Shown here: positions 41,167-49,384 of the stretch, piece after piece
How the letters are laid out: every line of letters begins with the position of its first letter
Position numbering within the stretch: position 1 is the stretch's first letter
Assembly: GCF_019336435.1 (NCBI RefSeq)
Contig: NZ_JAHWXQ010000003.1
Location: 434,001-498,000 of the forward strand
Direction: 5' to 3'
DNA length: 64,000 nucleotides
From: Pontibacter populi
GTDB taxonomy: Bacteria; Bacteroidota; Bacteroidia; Cytophagales; Hymenobacteraceae
Translations under genes and position numbers: made by a program
Notes under the pieces: generated by a model
The model's input: the letters and a program-made list of their open reading frames with translations, nothing else
Databases searched by the model: none
What the model was told of the DNA's origin: nothing

Positions 41167-41976
41167 CTATAGTACCCGGCACACTTCGTGCATGGCAGCA
41201 AGGACGGGTGTTATAGTTTGGGCCAGTGCTTTCTTTATTTCTTCTACCTGTCCGTAATCGGGCTTACCGGTCCATTCATCCATAAAGAATTTCTTAAACT
41301 CAATGCTCATCACACAGGCGTTGTCCCCGAAGTTGTCGTGTATCCAGCGCATAAAGTGGCCGCCTTCAAATTTTACATTCTCACGAACATCCAGTTGCCG
41401 GCCATGGAAATCATAACTTTTAAGGGAGTTGGTAAAAGCATCAACCACAGGCGCCCACTTGCGGCGGTCCATGTTACCGGTACCAATGTTAACTTCCGGG
41501 TTTTGCTGCGGATCAGCGGCCGGACCTTCAGCGCCATCGCGTTTATGGTTGTAACTGTGCAGGTCGTACACTATAAAGCAGCCGTGTTTTTGCTGTACTT
41601 CTGTAAGCAATTGTTTTACGTCGGCATAAAACCTGTCGTAGTGGGCCAGCGATTCTTCAGCAAACTCTTTCGAAAGCTCATCTTTCCAGACGTTTAAGCC
41701 CCAGGCATCTTCGGGTTTTATATAGATCGCTTTGTCGCGGGAGCGGTTCAGGTCCAGCTCGAAGCGGGAATTGTGCCCTATGATACGGTTATCGGTTATT
41801 TCAACCCAATGGTCCGTAAATGGATCTTCTTCGCGCAGACGCTCTTCAGCTGCCAGTGCAAACAGGTTACTGATGTTGTGGCGCACCTCGTGCCCGCTAT
41901 GTATGGCCGTAGCTATAAGGGGGCTGTCGCCACGGGTTATGGTATAGTAAGTACTGTCTATTTTAGTGTGTTCCAT
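41167..41976 (-). CDS. N-formylglutamate amidohydrolase family protein
   Basis: The start at 41976 (MEHTKIDSTYYTITRGDSPL) gives 269 residues. TAIHSGHEVR carries the metal-binding His and Glu. The rest of the core is FELDLNRSRDKAIY, CFIVYDLHSYNHKRDG, and VKFEGGHFMRWIHDNFGD with a further His. The classical enzyme cleaves N-formyl-Glu in histidine breakdown, but no hut genes are adjacent, so it probably acts on a related acylated amino acid or peptide. It is the first gene of the operon running to the ATP-grasp ligase. Confidence 0.9.
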   Translation of the reverse strand: MEHTKIDSTYYTITRGDSPLIATAIHSGHEVRHNISNLFALAAEERLREEDPFTDHWVEITDNRIIGHNSRFELDLNRSRDKAIYIKPEDAWGLNVWKDELSKEFAEESLAHYDRFYADVKQLLTEVQQKHGCFIVYDLHSYNHKRDGAEGPAADPQQNPEVNIGTGNMDRRKWAPVVDAFTNSLKSYDFHGRQLDVRENVKFEGGHFMRWIHDNFGDNACVMSIEFKKFFMDEWTGKPDYGQVEEIKKALAQTITPVLAAMHEVCRVL

Positions 41977-42178
41977 AGTTTTAGTGCTGTACAAGGTTTT
42001 ACCCTCATCAGCTTCGCAAGGTTATACCGGTACCTGTGCTGCCGATGGTATCGGGCACTATCGTATGAAGAAATCTATAGTTGTCTCAGTCATCCTGAAC
42101 TATAGTTTACCTGGTGAACCTGATCGCTTGTTAAATATATGGTATCAAAATACTTAAAACCTGTTTGACTAATTTGAC

Positions 42179-42186
42179 TATATTTG
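42179..42186 (+). promoter_or_regulatory. Candidate -7 box TATATTTG
   Basis: A perfect match to TAnnTTTG, 25 bp before the lipoprotein start at 42211. TTTG motifs lie upstream, but none at the ideal spacing. Confidence 0.45.
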
Positions 42187-42210
42187 AGTGAAACCAAAAA
42201 CTTAAATCCT

Positions 42211-42528
42211 ATGAAAAATTACAAAGCAATTTTAGCCCTTCTGTTCATGTTGATGCCATTTATGTATGCCTGCCAGCAGGGCACTGACGTAGTGGAATCG
42301 GGCACTTACCAGGGTACTGTTGATGAAGTAGAGGCGGCAAAAACCGAGATCTATGTGAAGACAGATGATAACAAACGCCTGGAGCTATACTTTAACGAAA
42401 ACACGACGCTGACAAGAAACGGCGAAACAGTTCAGTTCGATCAATTACAGAAAGGCCAGAAGGTAGAGGTAGAAGTAAACAAAGTTGGTCAGCGTTTAGA
42501 ACCAGTTGCTGTTCGTATCCTGGAATAA
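42211..42528 (+). CDS. Small lipoprotein with OB-like strands
   Basis: The ATG at 42211 (MKNYKAILALLFMLMPFMYA) gives 105 residues; an earlier frame start adds only polar residues. The lipobox is MYAC (Cys21). The mature protein has a strand-rich core: GTYQGTVDEVEAAKTEIYVK, RLELYFNENTTLTRNG, VQFDQLQKGQKVEVEVNKVG. It looks like a small OB- or DUF5666-type barrel. Function is unknown. The next gene begins one base after its stop, so the two are co-transcribed. Confidence 0.8.
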   Translation: MKNYKAILALLFMLMPFMYACQQGTDVVESGTYQGTVDEVEAAKTEIYVKTDDNKRLELYFNENTTLTRNGETVQFDQLQKGQKVEVEVNKVGQRLEPVAVRILE

Positions 42529-42529
42529 C

Positions 42530-43021
42530 ATGATCGATCAAAGCTTCTGGCGAACAGAGGTCTGGCACCCGCTCACGGTACACTTCCCTGTCGCTATATT
42601 ATTACTGGCTACTATCGTAAAGGTAGTAGCCGTACTTTTGCGTGAGCAGCAGCAAGGGTTCTGGCAACGGGCCGGAGCCTATTTGCTTTATATTGGCTTC
42701 CTGGCTGCCTGGGTTAGTGTGTATACCGGTAGCCTGGCAGAAAGTATTGTAGCCCGCAAACTATGTGACCCCACTGTTTTAAAAGATCACGAAATAGCTG
42801 CTTTTAACCTGGCCTACATTTTTACGGGAGCTACTGCTCTGGAACTGGCTTTGCGTTTTCAGTTGCTGAAGTTTAAGCCAGCCCTGTTGCAGGTTATAGT
42901 ACTGCTGCTAATGCTGGCAGGTTCCGGTTTCCTGGTCTACGTAGGGCATACCGGTGCATCCGTGGTTTATAACCAAGCAGGTGGCGTCAACATTCCGCCG
43001 GCAGACTGCGCTGGTTTCTGA
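42530..43021 (+). CDS. DUF2231-like membrane protein
   Basis: The ATG at 42530 (MIDQSFWRTEVWHPLTVHFP) gives 163 residues and leaves a one-base gap to the previous stop; a longer start would overlap it. WHPLTVHFPVAILLLATIV is the typical DUF2231 opening. Four hydrophobic helices follow, with YTGSLAESIVARKL in a loop and LVYVGHTGASVVYNQAGGVN near the end. The family is of unknown role, sometimes linked to heme or redox proteins. The His in HFP and HTGA could bind a cofactor. Confidence 0.85.
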   Translation: MIDQSFWRTEVWHPLTVHFPVAILLLATIVKVVAVLLREQQQGFWQRAGAYLLYIGFLAAWVSVYTGSLAESIVARKLCDPTVLKDHEIAAFNLAYIFTGATALELALRFQLLKFKPALLQVIVLLLMLAGSGFLVYVGHTGASVVYNQAGGVNIPPADCAGF

Positions 43022-43065
43022 TAATCTTTTATGAATTATCCTGTAGCCTGTTAGTCAACTATAGG

Positions 43066-43836
43066 TTAGTTAGTAGCAGCAGCTGAAGCTACTTCTATGC
43101 TGGTCTTATCGCGTGAGCCCAAGTACAAACGGTAACACAGTAATATGGCTTCTACGCCAACTATAACTACCAGGGCAATCCGTATCTGTGCATGCAAATC
43201 ACCGAAGGTCAGTAAGATCATAGCAACAAAAGGAAGAACTATAAGTGCTGCATCCAGTCTGGTGAGAAGACCCGATCGAACTATAGTTACAGCAAAACTT
43301 ATAAATGCCAGCAATGCCGCCAGGTTGGTTAGGGTATAGCTCACAGAAGTCATCAGCAGGGTAAGCGTACAAAACCCGATCCCCATCCAACTATAGTTAT
43401 GCTGGCCTATCGTGTCGGTAATGGCAGGTGTGGTTTTGTGCTCTCTATCAGGTTGCAGCAGGAACAGGAACTTACGGTGTTCCAGGCCAAGCAACACCAG
43501 GTTAAGTAACAGGAAAACAGCATTTACATACGGCGTGCCCTGCCAATCCATGGATATGGTAACGGCCAGGATGGCAACATTCATGGGCACCAGCATTACA
43601 GTCCCAAGTAAACTATAGCGTTGCGATAAAAGCAGCGTTCCGCAAATTACCTGGCTAATGGCCACTATCCTGGCAAACAATCCCAAGCCATGTTTTGCCA
43701 GTGCTTCTTCCAGCCACGGTGGCCCAATCAGTTGCCCGAAGTTGCCGTGCGTGAGTTTACAGATGCCAGCCGAGAAAAAGATATATCCCAGGAACAGACG
43801 GATAAGCAGCATGAGCAGGTACTGGTTCTTTAACAT
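43066..43836 (-). CDS. DoxX-like membrane protein
   Basis: The ATG at 43836 (MLKNQYLLMLLIRLFLGYIF) gives 256 residues and puts the start at the first membrane helix; an upstream start at 43896 adds a polar stretch. The first half, IRLFLGYIFFSAGICKLTHG, VAISQVICGTLLLSQRYSLL and NVAILAVTISMDWQGTPYVN, fits the DoxX fold of four helices. A second half (about 150-235) adds more helices. Role unknown; DoxX proteins have been linked to redox stress. Four AACTATA or TATAGTT sites lie inside the gene. Confidence 0.75.
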   Translation of the reverse strand: MLKNQYLLMLLIRLFLGYIFFSAGICKLTHGNFGQLIGPPWLEEALAKHGLGLFARIVAISQVICGTLLLSQRYSLLGTVMLVPMNVAILAVTISMDWQGTPYVNAVFLLLNLVLLGLEHRKFLFLLQPDREHKTTPAITDTIGQHNYSWMGIGFCTLTLLMTSVSYTLTNLAALLAFISFAVTIVRSGLLTRLDAALIVLPFVAMILLTFGDLHAQIRIALVVIVGVEAILLCYRLYLGSRDKTSIEVASAAATN

Positions 43837-44075
43837 AGTTTTAGTGGGTAGTGAAGTGGCAGATATGTTAGTATACCTGTAAGTAAAAAATAGCATCTCA
43901 CTTTAAAAAATGAATTATACTAACAGGTTGGTTTTCACTACAAATAGCCGGATTTTACAGTTGTTTATTTTAGCGAGTATGCTGATTATAAGCAGATTAT
44001 AGTTAGCGCCGAGCTGAAGAAAGAACTTTAGAAGAGTGAAGCAAAACTGCTAACCCAGGGTGAACAATCAAATAG

Positions 44076-44108
44076 AAAAGCCGCTCTTCAGCAGTAGAGA
44101 GCGGCTTA
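44076..44108. terminator. Hairpin terminator in spacer 43837-44180
   Basis: AAAAGCCGCTCT paired with AGAGCGGCTT around TCAGCAGTAG. No plus-strand gene precedes it closely, so it may end a minus-strand transcript (isoaspartyl peptidase, whose stop is at 44181). The rest of the spacer is AT-rich with CTATAG sites (44145, 44162). Confidence 0.65.
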
Positions 44109-44180
44109 ACATATAGTTATGATATTACGGTTTTAGGTTAACTATAGGGCTTATAGTTTAAACTATAGAACAAGTAGTTT

Positions 44181-45128
44181 TTACTTCTTATTATAGATCT
44201 CAACGCCACGTTGGTTAGAGGTTGTTCTCCAGCCTCTGTGCATGCGGTCGCTGTTAAATACGAGCGCAATATTTCCCTGCGGATCAACCCCTATTACACC
44301 TACATCGCCTTCTTCCGGTTTTACTCGTTCCAGCACCACCGTTTCGCAGGCTTTTTGTAAGGTTAGTCCTTTGTATTCCATTAACGCTGAAATATCATAG
44401 GCAATCACGTTCTTTATCAGCACTTCGCCATCACCTGTACCAGATATAGCGCAGGTCTTGTTTTTAGCATAACAGCCAACCCCGATCAGGCAACTGTCGC
44501 CAATGCGGCCCATCTTTTTATTTTCAGTACCTCCCGTTGAGGTTGCTGCTGCCAGGTTGCCTTCCCGGTCCAGGGCCACAGCCCCGACGGTGCCATGTAT
44601 GCGTGCGTTCAGTTCGTCCAGGCCAATTCTGTCACTGCTTGTAAATTCTTCTTCCCGCTTTTTAGAGAAAGCATCGAATTGGTGCTCGGTTATAAAGTAA
44701 GAAGAGGGCTCCATCCGGATATCTATTTTCTTGGCATATTCCAGGGCTCCCATATCCCCCAGGAATCTATATTTAGTGTTCAACATTACAGCTTTTGCCA
44801 GCGATACTGGGTTGCGGATGTTCCGGACCAGAGCCACTGCCCCGGAAGCCTGGTCGCTACCTCGCATAATGGCCGCATCCATTTCCACTTCCCCGCTTGC
44901 ATTCAGGGCAGATCCTCTGCCGGCATTAAAGAGGGGATTATCTTCCAGTGTTTTCACTGCTGCCTCTACTGCATCTACTGCTGAGCCGCCATCTTCGAGT
45001 ATTTTATAGCCGGCATCTACCGCTTCCTGTATTCCTTTTTCATAGCCTTTTTTGTTTTCATGTATGTGATCTGAGTCCGGTCCTGCGCCACCATGAACTA
45101 AAATTGCGATCGGTTTCTTCTTAGCCAT
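44181..45128 (-). CDS. Isoaspartyl peptidase/L-asparaginase (Ntn hydrolase)
   Basis: The ATG at 45128 (MAKKKPIAILVHGGAGPDSD) gives 315 residues, the usual length; a frame extending to 45260 would run through a hairpin and is rejected. GGSAVDAVEAAVKTLEDNPL, FNAGRGSALNASGEVEMDA and HGTVGAVALDREGNLAAATS follow; Thr180 of HGTVGAV becomes the nucleophile after self-cleavage. The enzyme removes isoaspartyl residues from peptides and has L-asparaginase activity. No export signal is visible in this version, so it would be cytoplasmic. Confidence 0.93.
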   Translation of the reverse strand: MAKKKPIAILVHGGAGPDSDHIHENKKGYEKGIQEAVDAGYKILEDGGSAVDAVEAAVKTLEDNPLFNAGRGSALNASGEVEMDAAIMRGSDQASGAVALVRNIRNPVSLAKAVMLNTKYRFLGDMGALEYAKKIDIRMEPSSYFITEHQFDAFSKKREEEFTSSDRIGLDELNARIHGTVGAVALDREGNLAAATSTGGTENKKMGRIGDSCLIGVGCYAKNKTCAISGTGDGEVLIKNVIAYDISALMEYKGLTLQKACETVVLERVKPEEGDVGVIGVDPQGNIALVFNSDRMHRGWRTTSNQRGVEIYNKK

Positions 45129-45220
45129 CGTTTCGTTGTTTTCTGTGTTGGGATTATAGTTCTCAGGTAGTACGGCTTTTGCTAAAGCACGTTGATGCTG
45201 CTGTAAATCCATATAAACGC

Positions 45221-45256
45221 AAAAGAGAAACGCGATCCCAGGACCGTGTTTCTCTT
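45221..45256 (-). terminator. Hairpin upstream of isoaspartyl peptidase gene
   Basis: AAAAGAGAAAC and GTTTCTCTTT form a stem about 95 bp before the peptidase start. It could terminate the transcript of the 45517-45888 gene or act as an attenuator in the leader. The spacer 45260-45516 shows CTATAG half-sites but no gene. Confidence 0.55.
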
Positions 45257-45516
45257 TCATGTCTGACGGATTATCCGTGACTTTTAACCGAATGTTCTAC
45301 TGCTTTTTAAACCTTAGTTTGTTACGTGTGTATAGTTGCTACACCACTCCAGAGCTCCGGCTCATAGTAAACCATGTTACTATTCAATAGATGTTTCGGG
45401 TATGTGCCATAATGTATCCGTTTAGCATAAGTCCTCACTACTAAGACACGGTTTGGAGCTTCAAAGGCAACTATGTTAGCGCCTACGCCTTACTATAGTT
45501 TGACTGTAGTGGTAAA

Positions 45517-45888
45517 TTAATTGTTACCGGCCTTCTTATTAGCCTTAGCCGATTTTATGGCTTGTTTATCTGCATCAGCACGGTTGCGTTGTGCTTTGGC
45601 TTCCATGGCAGCTGCCCGTTTTGCCTGTTTTGCGGCATAGGATGCCTCCTTATCAATTCGTTTTGCTTCCTTCGCTTTCGCCTCAGTAATCTTAGCATTT
45701 GCTTTTGTGTCTGCTTTTAATTCTTTGGCATTTTGTAAGCGTATTTCGTCCCGTATTTTTTTCTCTTTAGCGAATTCCTGTTCTTTTTTCTGCTCTTCTA
45801 TAGTAGGAGTGTTCTGGGCGAAAGATTGTGTTGCTGCCAACAATAAAAATCCTGTTATCAGCGAAAATAAAATGTTTTTGTAAGTCAT
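45517..45888 (-). CDS. Secreted Lys/Ala/Glu-rich helical protein
   Basis: A 123-residue protein. Signal peptide FSLITGFLLLAATQSFAQ is cut near residue 25. The mature protein is almost only charged residues and Ala (KKEQEFAKEKKIRDEIRLQN and AKAKEAKRIDKEASYAAKQA), so it should form one long helix or coiled coil. No homologous function can be given. Low complexity makes similarity searches unreliable. Confidence 0.7.
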   Translation of the reverse strand: MTYKNILFSLITGFLLLAATQSFAQNTPTIEEQKKEQEFAKEKKIRDEIRLQNAKELKADTKANAKITEAKAKEAKRIDKEASYAAKQAKRAAAMEAKAQRNRADADKQAIKSAKANKKAGNN

Positions 45889-46070
45889 ATTTTAAGGAAA
45901 AGGTATATTCTATTATCCTGTTTATAGTATACGCACGAAGCTATATTAAAACTGGAATAACCTGATATAGAATAGATTATAGTTTGAATAGTGCCTTTGA
46001 GGTAAGTGGTGGCTCTAAATCACGTAGTTGAAAGCTAATGCCTTGAACAATAAACAGGTCCGATTACAAA

Positions 46071-47183
46071 CTATGACTCCTGAACTATAGGTTTGAGATA
46101 AATGACAAACTCGGTACCGTGATTTAGTTTACTGTTTACAGAGATACTGCCGCCCGTATTTTCGACAAGCTTTTTTATAAGGTAAAGGCCGATGCCGGTA
46201 CCTTCTCTATCTTTTGTAAAGCGTGTATAAGGGGCAAATAAAAGGTCTATCTTGTCTTCAGCTATGCCCAGACCATTGTCCTTCACCGAGAGCATTACGT
46301 ATTCTTCTTTTTCCTCAGTTTTAACAACTATTTCCGGAGGGCGGCCCGGTGCCTGGTAGTTAATAGCATTGCTGAGAAGGTTATAGAGGATGCTTCTCAG
46401 GTTTTTAGGAGAGGTTTCTATAGTTGCAACACCCAGTTCATAGGTGATGCTGGCATTACTATTTACAATACGATCTTTTATAGTTAGCTCTACTTCATTC
46501 AGGATAGCTTCGAACGAAACGGTTTCAGCTATTTCTTTATAGTTACCTTCGATCTTCGCAATTTCAGACAACTCGTTTAAGATCGTGCGCATTCTATTCA
46601 CAGAGGAGTCCAGCATCTTAGCGATCATTTCCTGCTCGTGATTATCTTCGTCGCAATTCGCCATTAGCTCGGCAGATGTTACCTTCAGTTGTTCCACCAA
46701 TCCCTCAATGTTTGCCAAAGGCGCTTTCAGATCATGTGAAACAGCATAGATAAAAGTTTCGTGCGACGCATTTAACTTTTCCAGTTGCTTGAGCACTTTC
46801 ATCCGGTCAGTGATATCAACAAACGTGATGATGACGCCATTCGCCCTGTTTTCTTTTTTTATAAGATAGGGGATAATGTTCATCTGGAACCAGCGCCTGT
46901 CAGTTGTCTGGATCTCTTTTTCGAAGATCTCTCCGGATTCAATTACCGAGTTGATGTTCTCAACTATAGTAGAGTACCGGATGTGATTGACCATCTCCTG
47001 CATAGGCCTCCCGATATGCTCAGGAGTGAAGCTGAATTGCTTCATGGCCGGCGGCGTGAATTTGCGGAGTATTAAGTTAGCATCAACAAAAAGCTGTGGT
47101 ATAATTGTGTTTCTGAAATAGTTTTCCAGTTCATCATTCAGCTCTATAAGTTGCTGTATCGTTTTTGATCCGTTCATGTTCAT
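46071..47183 (-). CDS. PAS domain sensor histidine kinase
   Basis: A 370-residue cytoplasmic protein. A PAS/PAC domain occupies about 20-135 (NAHVDANLILRKFTPPAM type; IIPYLIKKENRANGVIITFV and DITDRM). HisKA follows with FIYAVSHDLKAPLANIEGLV, then HATPase_c with NLRSILYNLLSNAINYQAPG, VKDNGLGIAEDKIDLLFAPY and GTGIGLYLIKKLVEN. The kinase core is close to that of the six-PAS kinase at 5941. No regulator gene is adjacent. A start two codons later is also possible. Confidence 0.92.
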   Translation of the reverse strand: MNMNGSKTIQQLIELNDELENYFRNTIIPQLFVDANLILRKFTPPAMKQFSFTPEHIGRPMQEMVNHIRYSTIVENINSVIESGEIFEKEIQTTDRRWFQMNIIPYLIKKENRANGVIITFVDITDRMKVLKQLEKLNASHETFIYAVSHDLKAPLANIEGLVEQLKVTSAELMANCDEDNHEQEMIAKMLDSSVNRMRTILNELSEIAKIEGNYKEIAETVSFEAILNEVELTIKDRIVNSNASITYELGVATIETSPKNLRSILYNLLSNAINYQAPGRPPEIVVKTEEKEEYVMLSVKDNGLGIAEDKIDLLFAPYTRFTKDREGTGIGLYLIKKLVENTGGSISVNSKLNHGTEFVIYLKPIVQES

Positions 47184-47320
47184 GAAGGGTGCTGCTTAAT
47201 ACGTAAAATAATGCTGACCATCCGGCTAACTATAGTTTCCCGGAAAGAGGAGGGCAGCCGTGCTTTTGATCACTCTTAACAACAACGGTTAAGATTCCGA
47301 AGCACTTTACACAAGGTTGG

Positions 47321-47548
47321 TTAGTATTGAAACAGAACGTTTGTTCCGTTACGTATCCATTTTTCAAAGAATACATTGTCGTTAAACTCGCCGGAGATCA
47401 GCACAGAGTCTGTTTCGGTTTCCGGGGTACGGGTACTCATAAAGCCCGGTAAAACTGCCTGGTTATTAGGAACCCAGTCCGGTCCTTTTTTAAGAGCGAT
47501 GCAAAGATATTCGTGTGTTTCGGTATCAACTAGGTATTTTCTGTTCAC
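47321..47548 (-). CDS. Small conserved protein downstream of cold-shock gene (copy 2)
   Basis: A 75-residue paralogue of the protein at 19350. The two share MNRKYLVDT, EY-C-ALKKG-DW-PNN, LPGFM and FFEKWIRNGTN. The middle (about 45-58) differs most (TPETETDSVLIS here). As in copy 1, it follows a cold-shock gene across a hairpin. Confidence 0.8.
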   Translation of the reverse strand: MNRKYLVDTETHEYLCIALKKGPDWVPNNQAVLPGFMSTRTPETETDSVLISGEFNDNVFFEKWIRNGTNVLFQY

Positions 47549-47605
47549 TTTGTATGTATTTGGTTAACAATTAATTAAATGCAGCGATTTAACTGCGGTA
47601 GCCAT

Positions 47606-47638
47606 AAAAAAAGCCTTACCACTTGGGTAAGGCTTTTC
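47606..47638 (-). terminator. Hairpin terminator between csp and small gene (copy 2)
   Basis: AAAAAGCCTTACC paired with GGTAAGGCTTTT around ACTTG. It is located as in copy 1 (19656). Confidence 0.85.
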
Positions 47639-47658
47639 CTGGTGAGCTATAGTTAAAA

Positions 47659-47850
47659 CTAAGCGCGTTTTACGTTAACTGCATTTAAGCCTTTACGTCC
47701 TTCCTGCAGTTCGAAAACCACTTCGTCGTTTTCTCTGATCTCATCTACAAGGCCTGAGGCATGTACGAAGTACTCCTGATCTGAATTTGTCTCTTTAATG
47801 AAACCGAACCCTTTCAGGTCATTGTAGAATTTTACTATTCCGTTATTCAT
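47659..47850 (-). CDS. Cold-shock protein (CspA family, copy 2)
   Basis: A 63-residue cold-shock domain with KGFGFIKE and EYFVHASG. It starts MNNGIVKFYNDL and ends GRKGLNAVNVKRA. Same length as copy 1 (19709-19900), with differences spread evenly. It is the third CSD gene in the window. The conserved leader upstream suggests that both copies respond to the same signal. Confidence 0.95.
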   Translation of the reverse strand: MNNGIVKFYNDLKGFGFIKETNSDQEYFVHASGLVDEIRENDEVVFELQEGRKGLNAVNVKRA

Positions 47851-47861
47851 ATTGTGATTTT

Positions 47862-47940
47862 TGTTATGATATACCTACTACATATTAAGCGGCATATGCG
47901 TTCATTATTATTTACAATATACAATAAAAAAGTTACAATT
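47862..47940 (-). promoter_or_regulatory. Conserved csp leader/promoter block (copy 2)
   Basis: Shares with 19913-19990 the plus-strand pieces ATATACCTACTACA, CGGCATATGCGTTCATTAT and TTACAATATACAATAAAAA. The two blocks align with few gaps up to the start codon, although the sequences beyond about 47945 are unrelated. Confidence 0.65.
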
Positions 47941-48222
47941 GTTGCCTGGTAGCTTCTAAAACATGTTTTATTTTTTTAATGCTTTGACTGTCAGGTGCTA
48001 TAGTTTGGATAAATAAAATGCCTTGAGCTGCAGAACCGGAAATGTGTATAAATAAAAGCTAATGACTTTAGTCTTATTTAAAAAAGTACTAAGTAATTTA
48101 GTGTTTTGTTAACCGTAAAGAGCTTCAGAACTATAGATTTTAATGGTTTATAGTTAGCGAAACATTACACCTGAATTAAAAGCGCATTAGTGGCTTTATA
48201 GTTTGCCACGTAGTATTACCCT

Positions 48223-49356
48223 ATGTCTGCAGCAGAACCCAACGATTTTTTTAAAGAAAGTCGCAGTTTTACGGAAATAAAAGAGGAGCTATTCGGTAAA
48301 TACTTCGAAAACCGGAGTGCCGGCTGCCTGGGTAAACTCAAAGAGAAAGCCAGTGAAACTATGCTGTTCCTGGATTTGCAGGCAGGAGAGGAGCAAGGCG
48401 CGCAAACCGTATCTACATTCCTAAATAACAACACCTTCCACTACCTCAAAAGCATTATCAAAAGGCCGACCCTGAATGAAAAGTTGCTGACCTTCTTTTA
48501 CACCAAAAGCAAAGTTGCCCTGGAACAGGCAGCAGAGGCCCTGCAGACGCACCCTAACTATAGCGACCTAGTTCATCCGCCAGTATTGCTTGCTGATGCC
48601 GAAAGTAAAGCACAACTTACAGAGCATTTAAATACTGGTACTCCTTCCCTTATTTTCCTGGATCCGTTTGAGAGTATTTTTACGTCACAGGTTTTACTGC
48701 AAGCTGTTGCCAACCGGCAGTCAGACCTGTTTATGCTACTGCGCCCGGATAATATTACAAAAGCTGTAGGCGGCAAAAAGGTAAATGCAGCAATAAATGC
48801 TTTTTTCGGGGAGCAGCTGCAGGACATCGGCAACTATAGCAGAAAGGAAAAAAGCAAAACCAGGCGGCAACAGTTCATGCTCGACAGGTTTATCAGCTTG
48901 TTAAACAGCCAGGAACATTACACGCTGCTTTTCAAGGTAAACCTGCCGGGTATAGAAGAGCCGGAACATTACCTGCTTTTTGCTTCTCCATGTAGCCGGG
49001 CTTACAGAAGTTTTAAAGAGATGCTCTTGCCCTATAGTACATGGCAGCCAGACGGAATACCAACATTTATAGCTAATGAATTTCCGCAGTCGCAGCTTGC
49101 CTTGTTTGAGCTGGTTCCAGACTATAGTTTACCTGACCTGACAGATCGGATACTGGAGAATGCGGCTAGCTATAAATACAAGTCGGTGGAGACGATTTAT
49201 GAACTGGATAGCGTGAATACCAACTATAGCCGGGAGAACTATATTACCGTCATAGAACAGCTTCGCAGAGCAGGGAAAGTAGAATTGCTGAACGCGAAAA
49301 CCATGCAGACCATCAGGGTAGTTACGCCAGCTTCGGTTGTAAAATACAAGCTATAG
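48223..49356 (+). CDS. TcmP-like (three-Cys-motif partner) protein
   Basis: A 377-residue protein. The opening FFKESRSFTEIKEELFGKYF and FLDLQAGEEQGAQTVSTFLN resemble the start of TcmP proteins. In the middle, TPSLIFLDPFESIFTSQVLL has the LDPF motif of the family. IIKRPTLNEKLLTFFYTK and LPGIEEPEHYLLFASPCSRA follow. TcmP proteins are named for a partner with three conserved Cys, but no such partner gene is adjacent here. The function of the family is unknown; a methyltransferase-like fold has been suggested. The call is moderately sure. Five CTATAG sites lie within it. Confidence 0.55.
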   Translation: MSAAEPNDFFKESRSFTEIKEELFGKYFENRSAGCLGKLKEKASETMLFLDLQAGEEQGAQTVSTFLNNNTFHYLKSIIKRPTLNEKLLTFFYTKSKVALEQAAEALQTHPNYSDLVHPPVLLADAESKAQLTEHLNTGTPSLIFLDPFESIFTSQVLLQAVANRQSDLFMLLRPDNITKAVGGKKVNAAINAFFGEQLQDIGNYSRKEKSKTRRQQFMLDRFISLLNSQEHYTLLFKVNLPGIEEPEHYLLFASPCSRAYRSFKEMLLPYSTWQPDGIPTFIANEFPQSQLALFELVPDYSLPDLTDRILENAASYKYKSVETIYELDSVNTNYSRENYITVIEQLRRAGKVELLNAKTMQTIRVVTPASVVKYKL

Positions 49357-49384
49357 TATCGTAGTTACCGGACAACTATAGTAG

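Noticed and set aside
39300..41201. Longer QEGLA protein starting at 41201
   Set aside because: It would overlap the upstream amidohydrolase gene and adds a Cys/Tyr-rich stretch before MIDSITDHF.
44181..45260. Longer isoaspartyl peptidase starting at 45260
   Set aside because: The extra 44 residues run through a hairpin and lack family similarity; the start at 45128 gives the standard opening.
48223..49356. Stating a methyltransferase activity for the TcmP-like protein
   Set aside because: No SAM-binding motif could be assigned with confidence.
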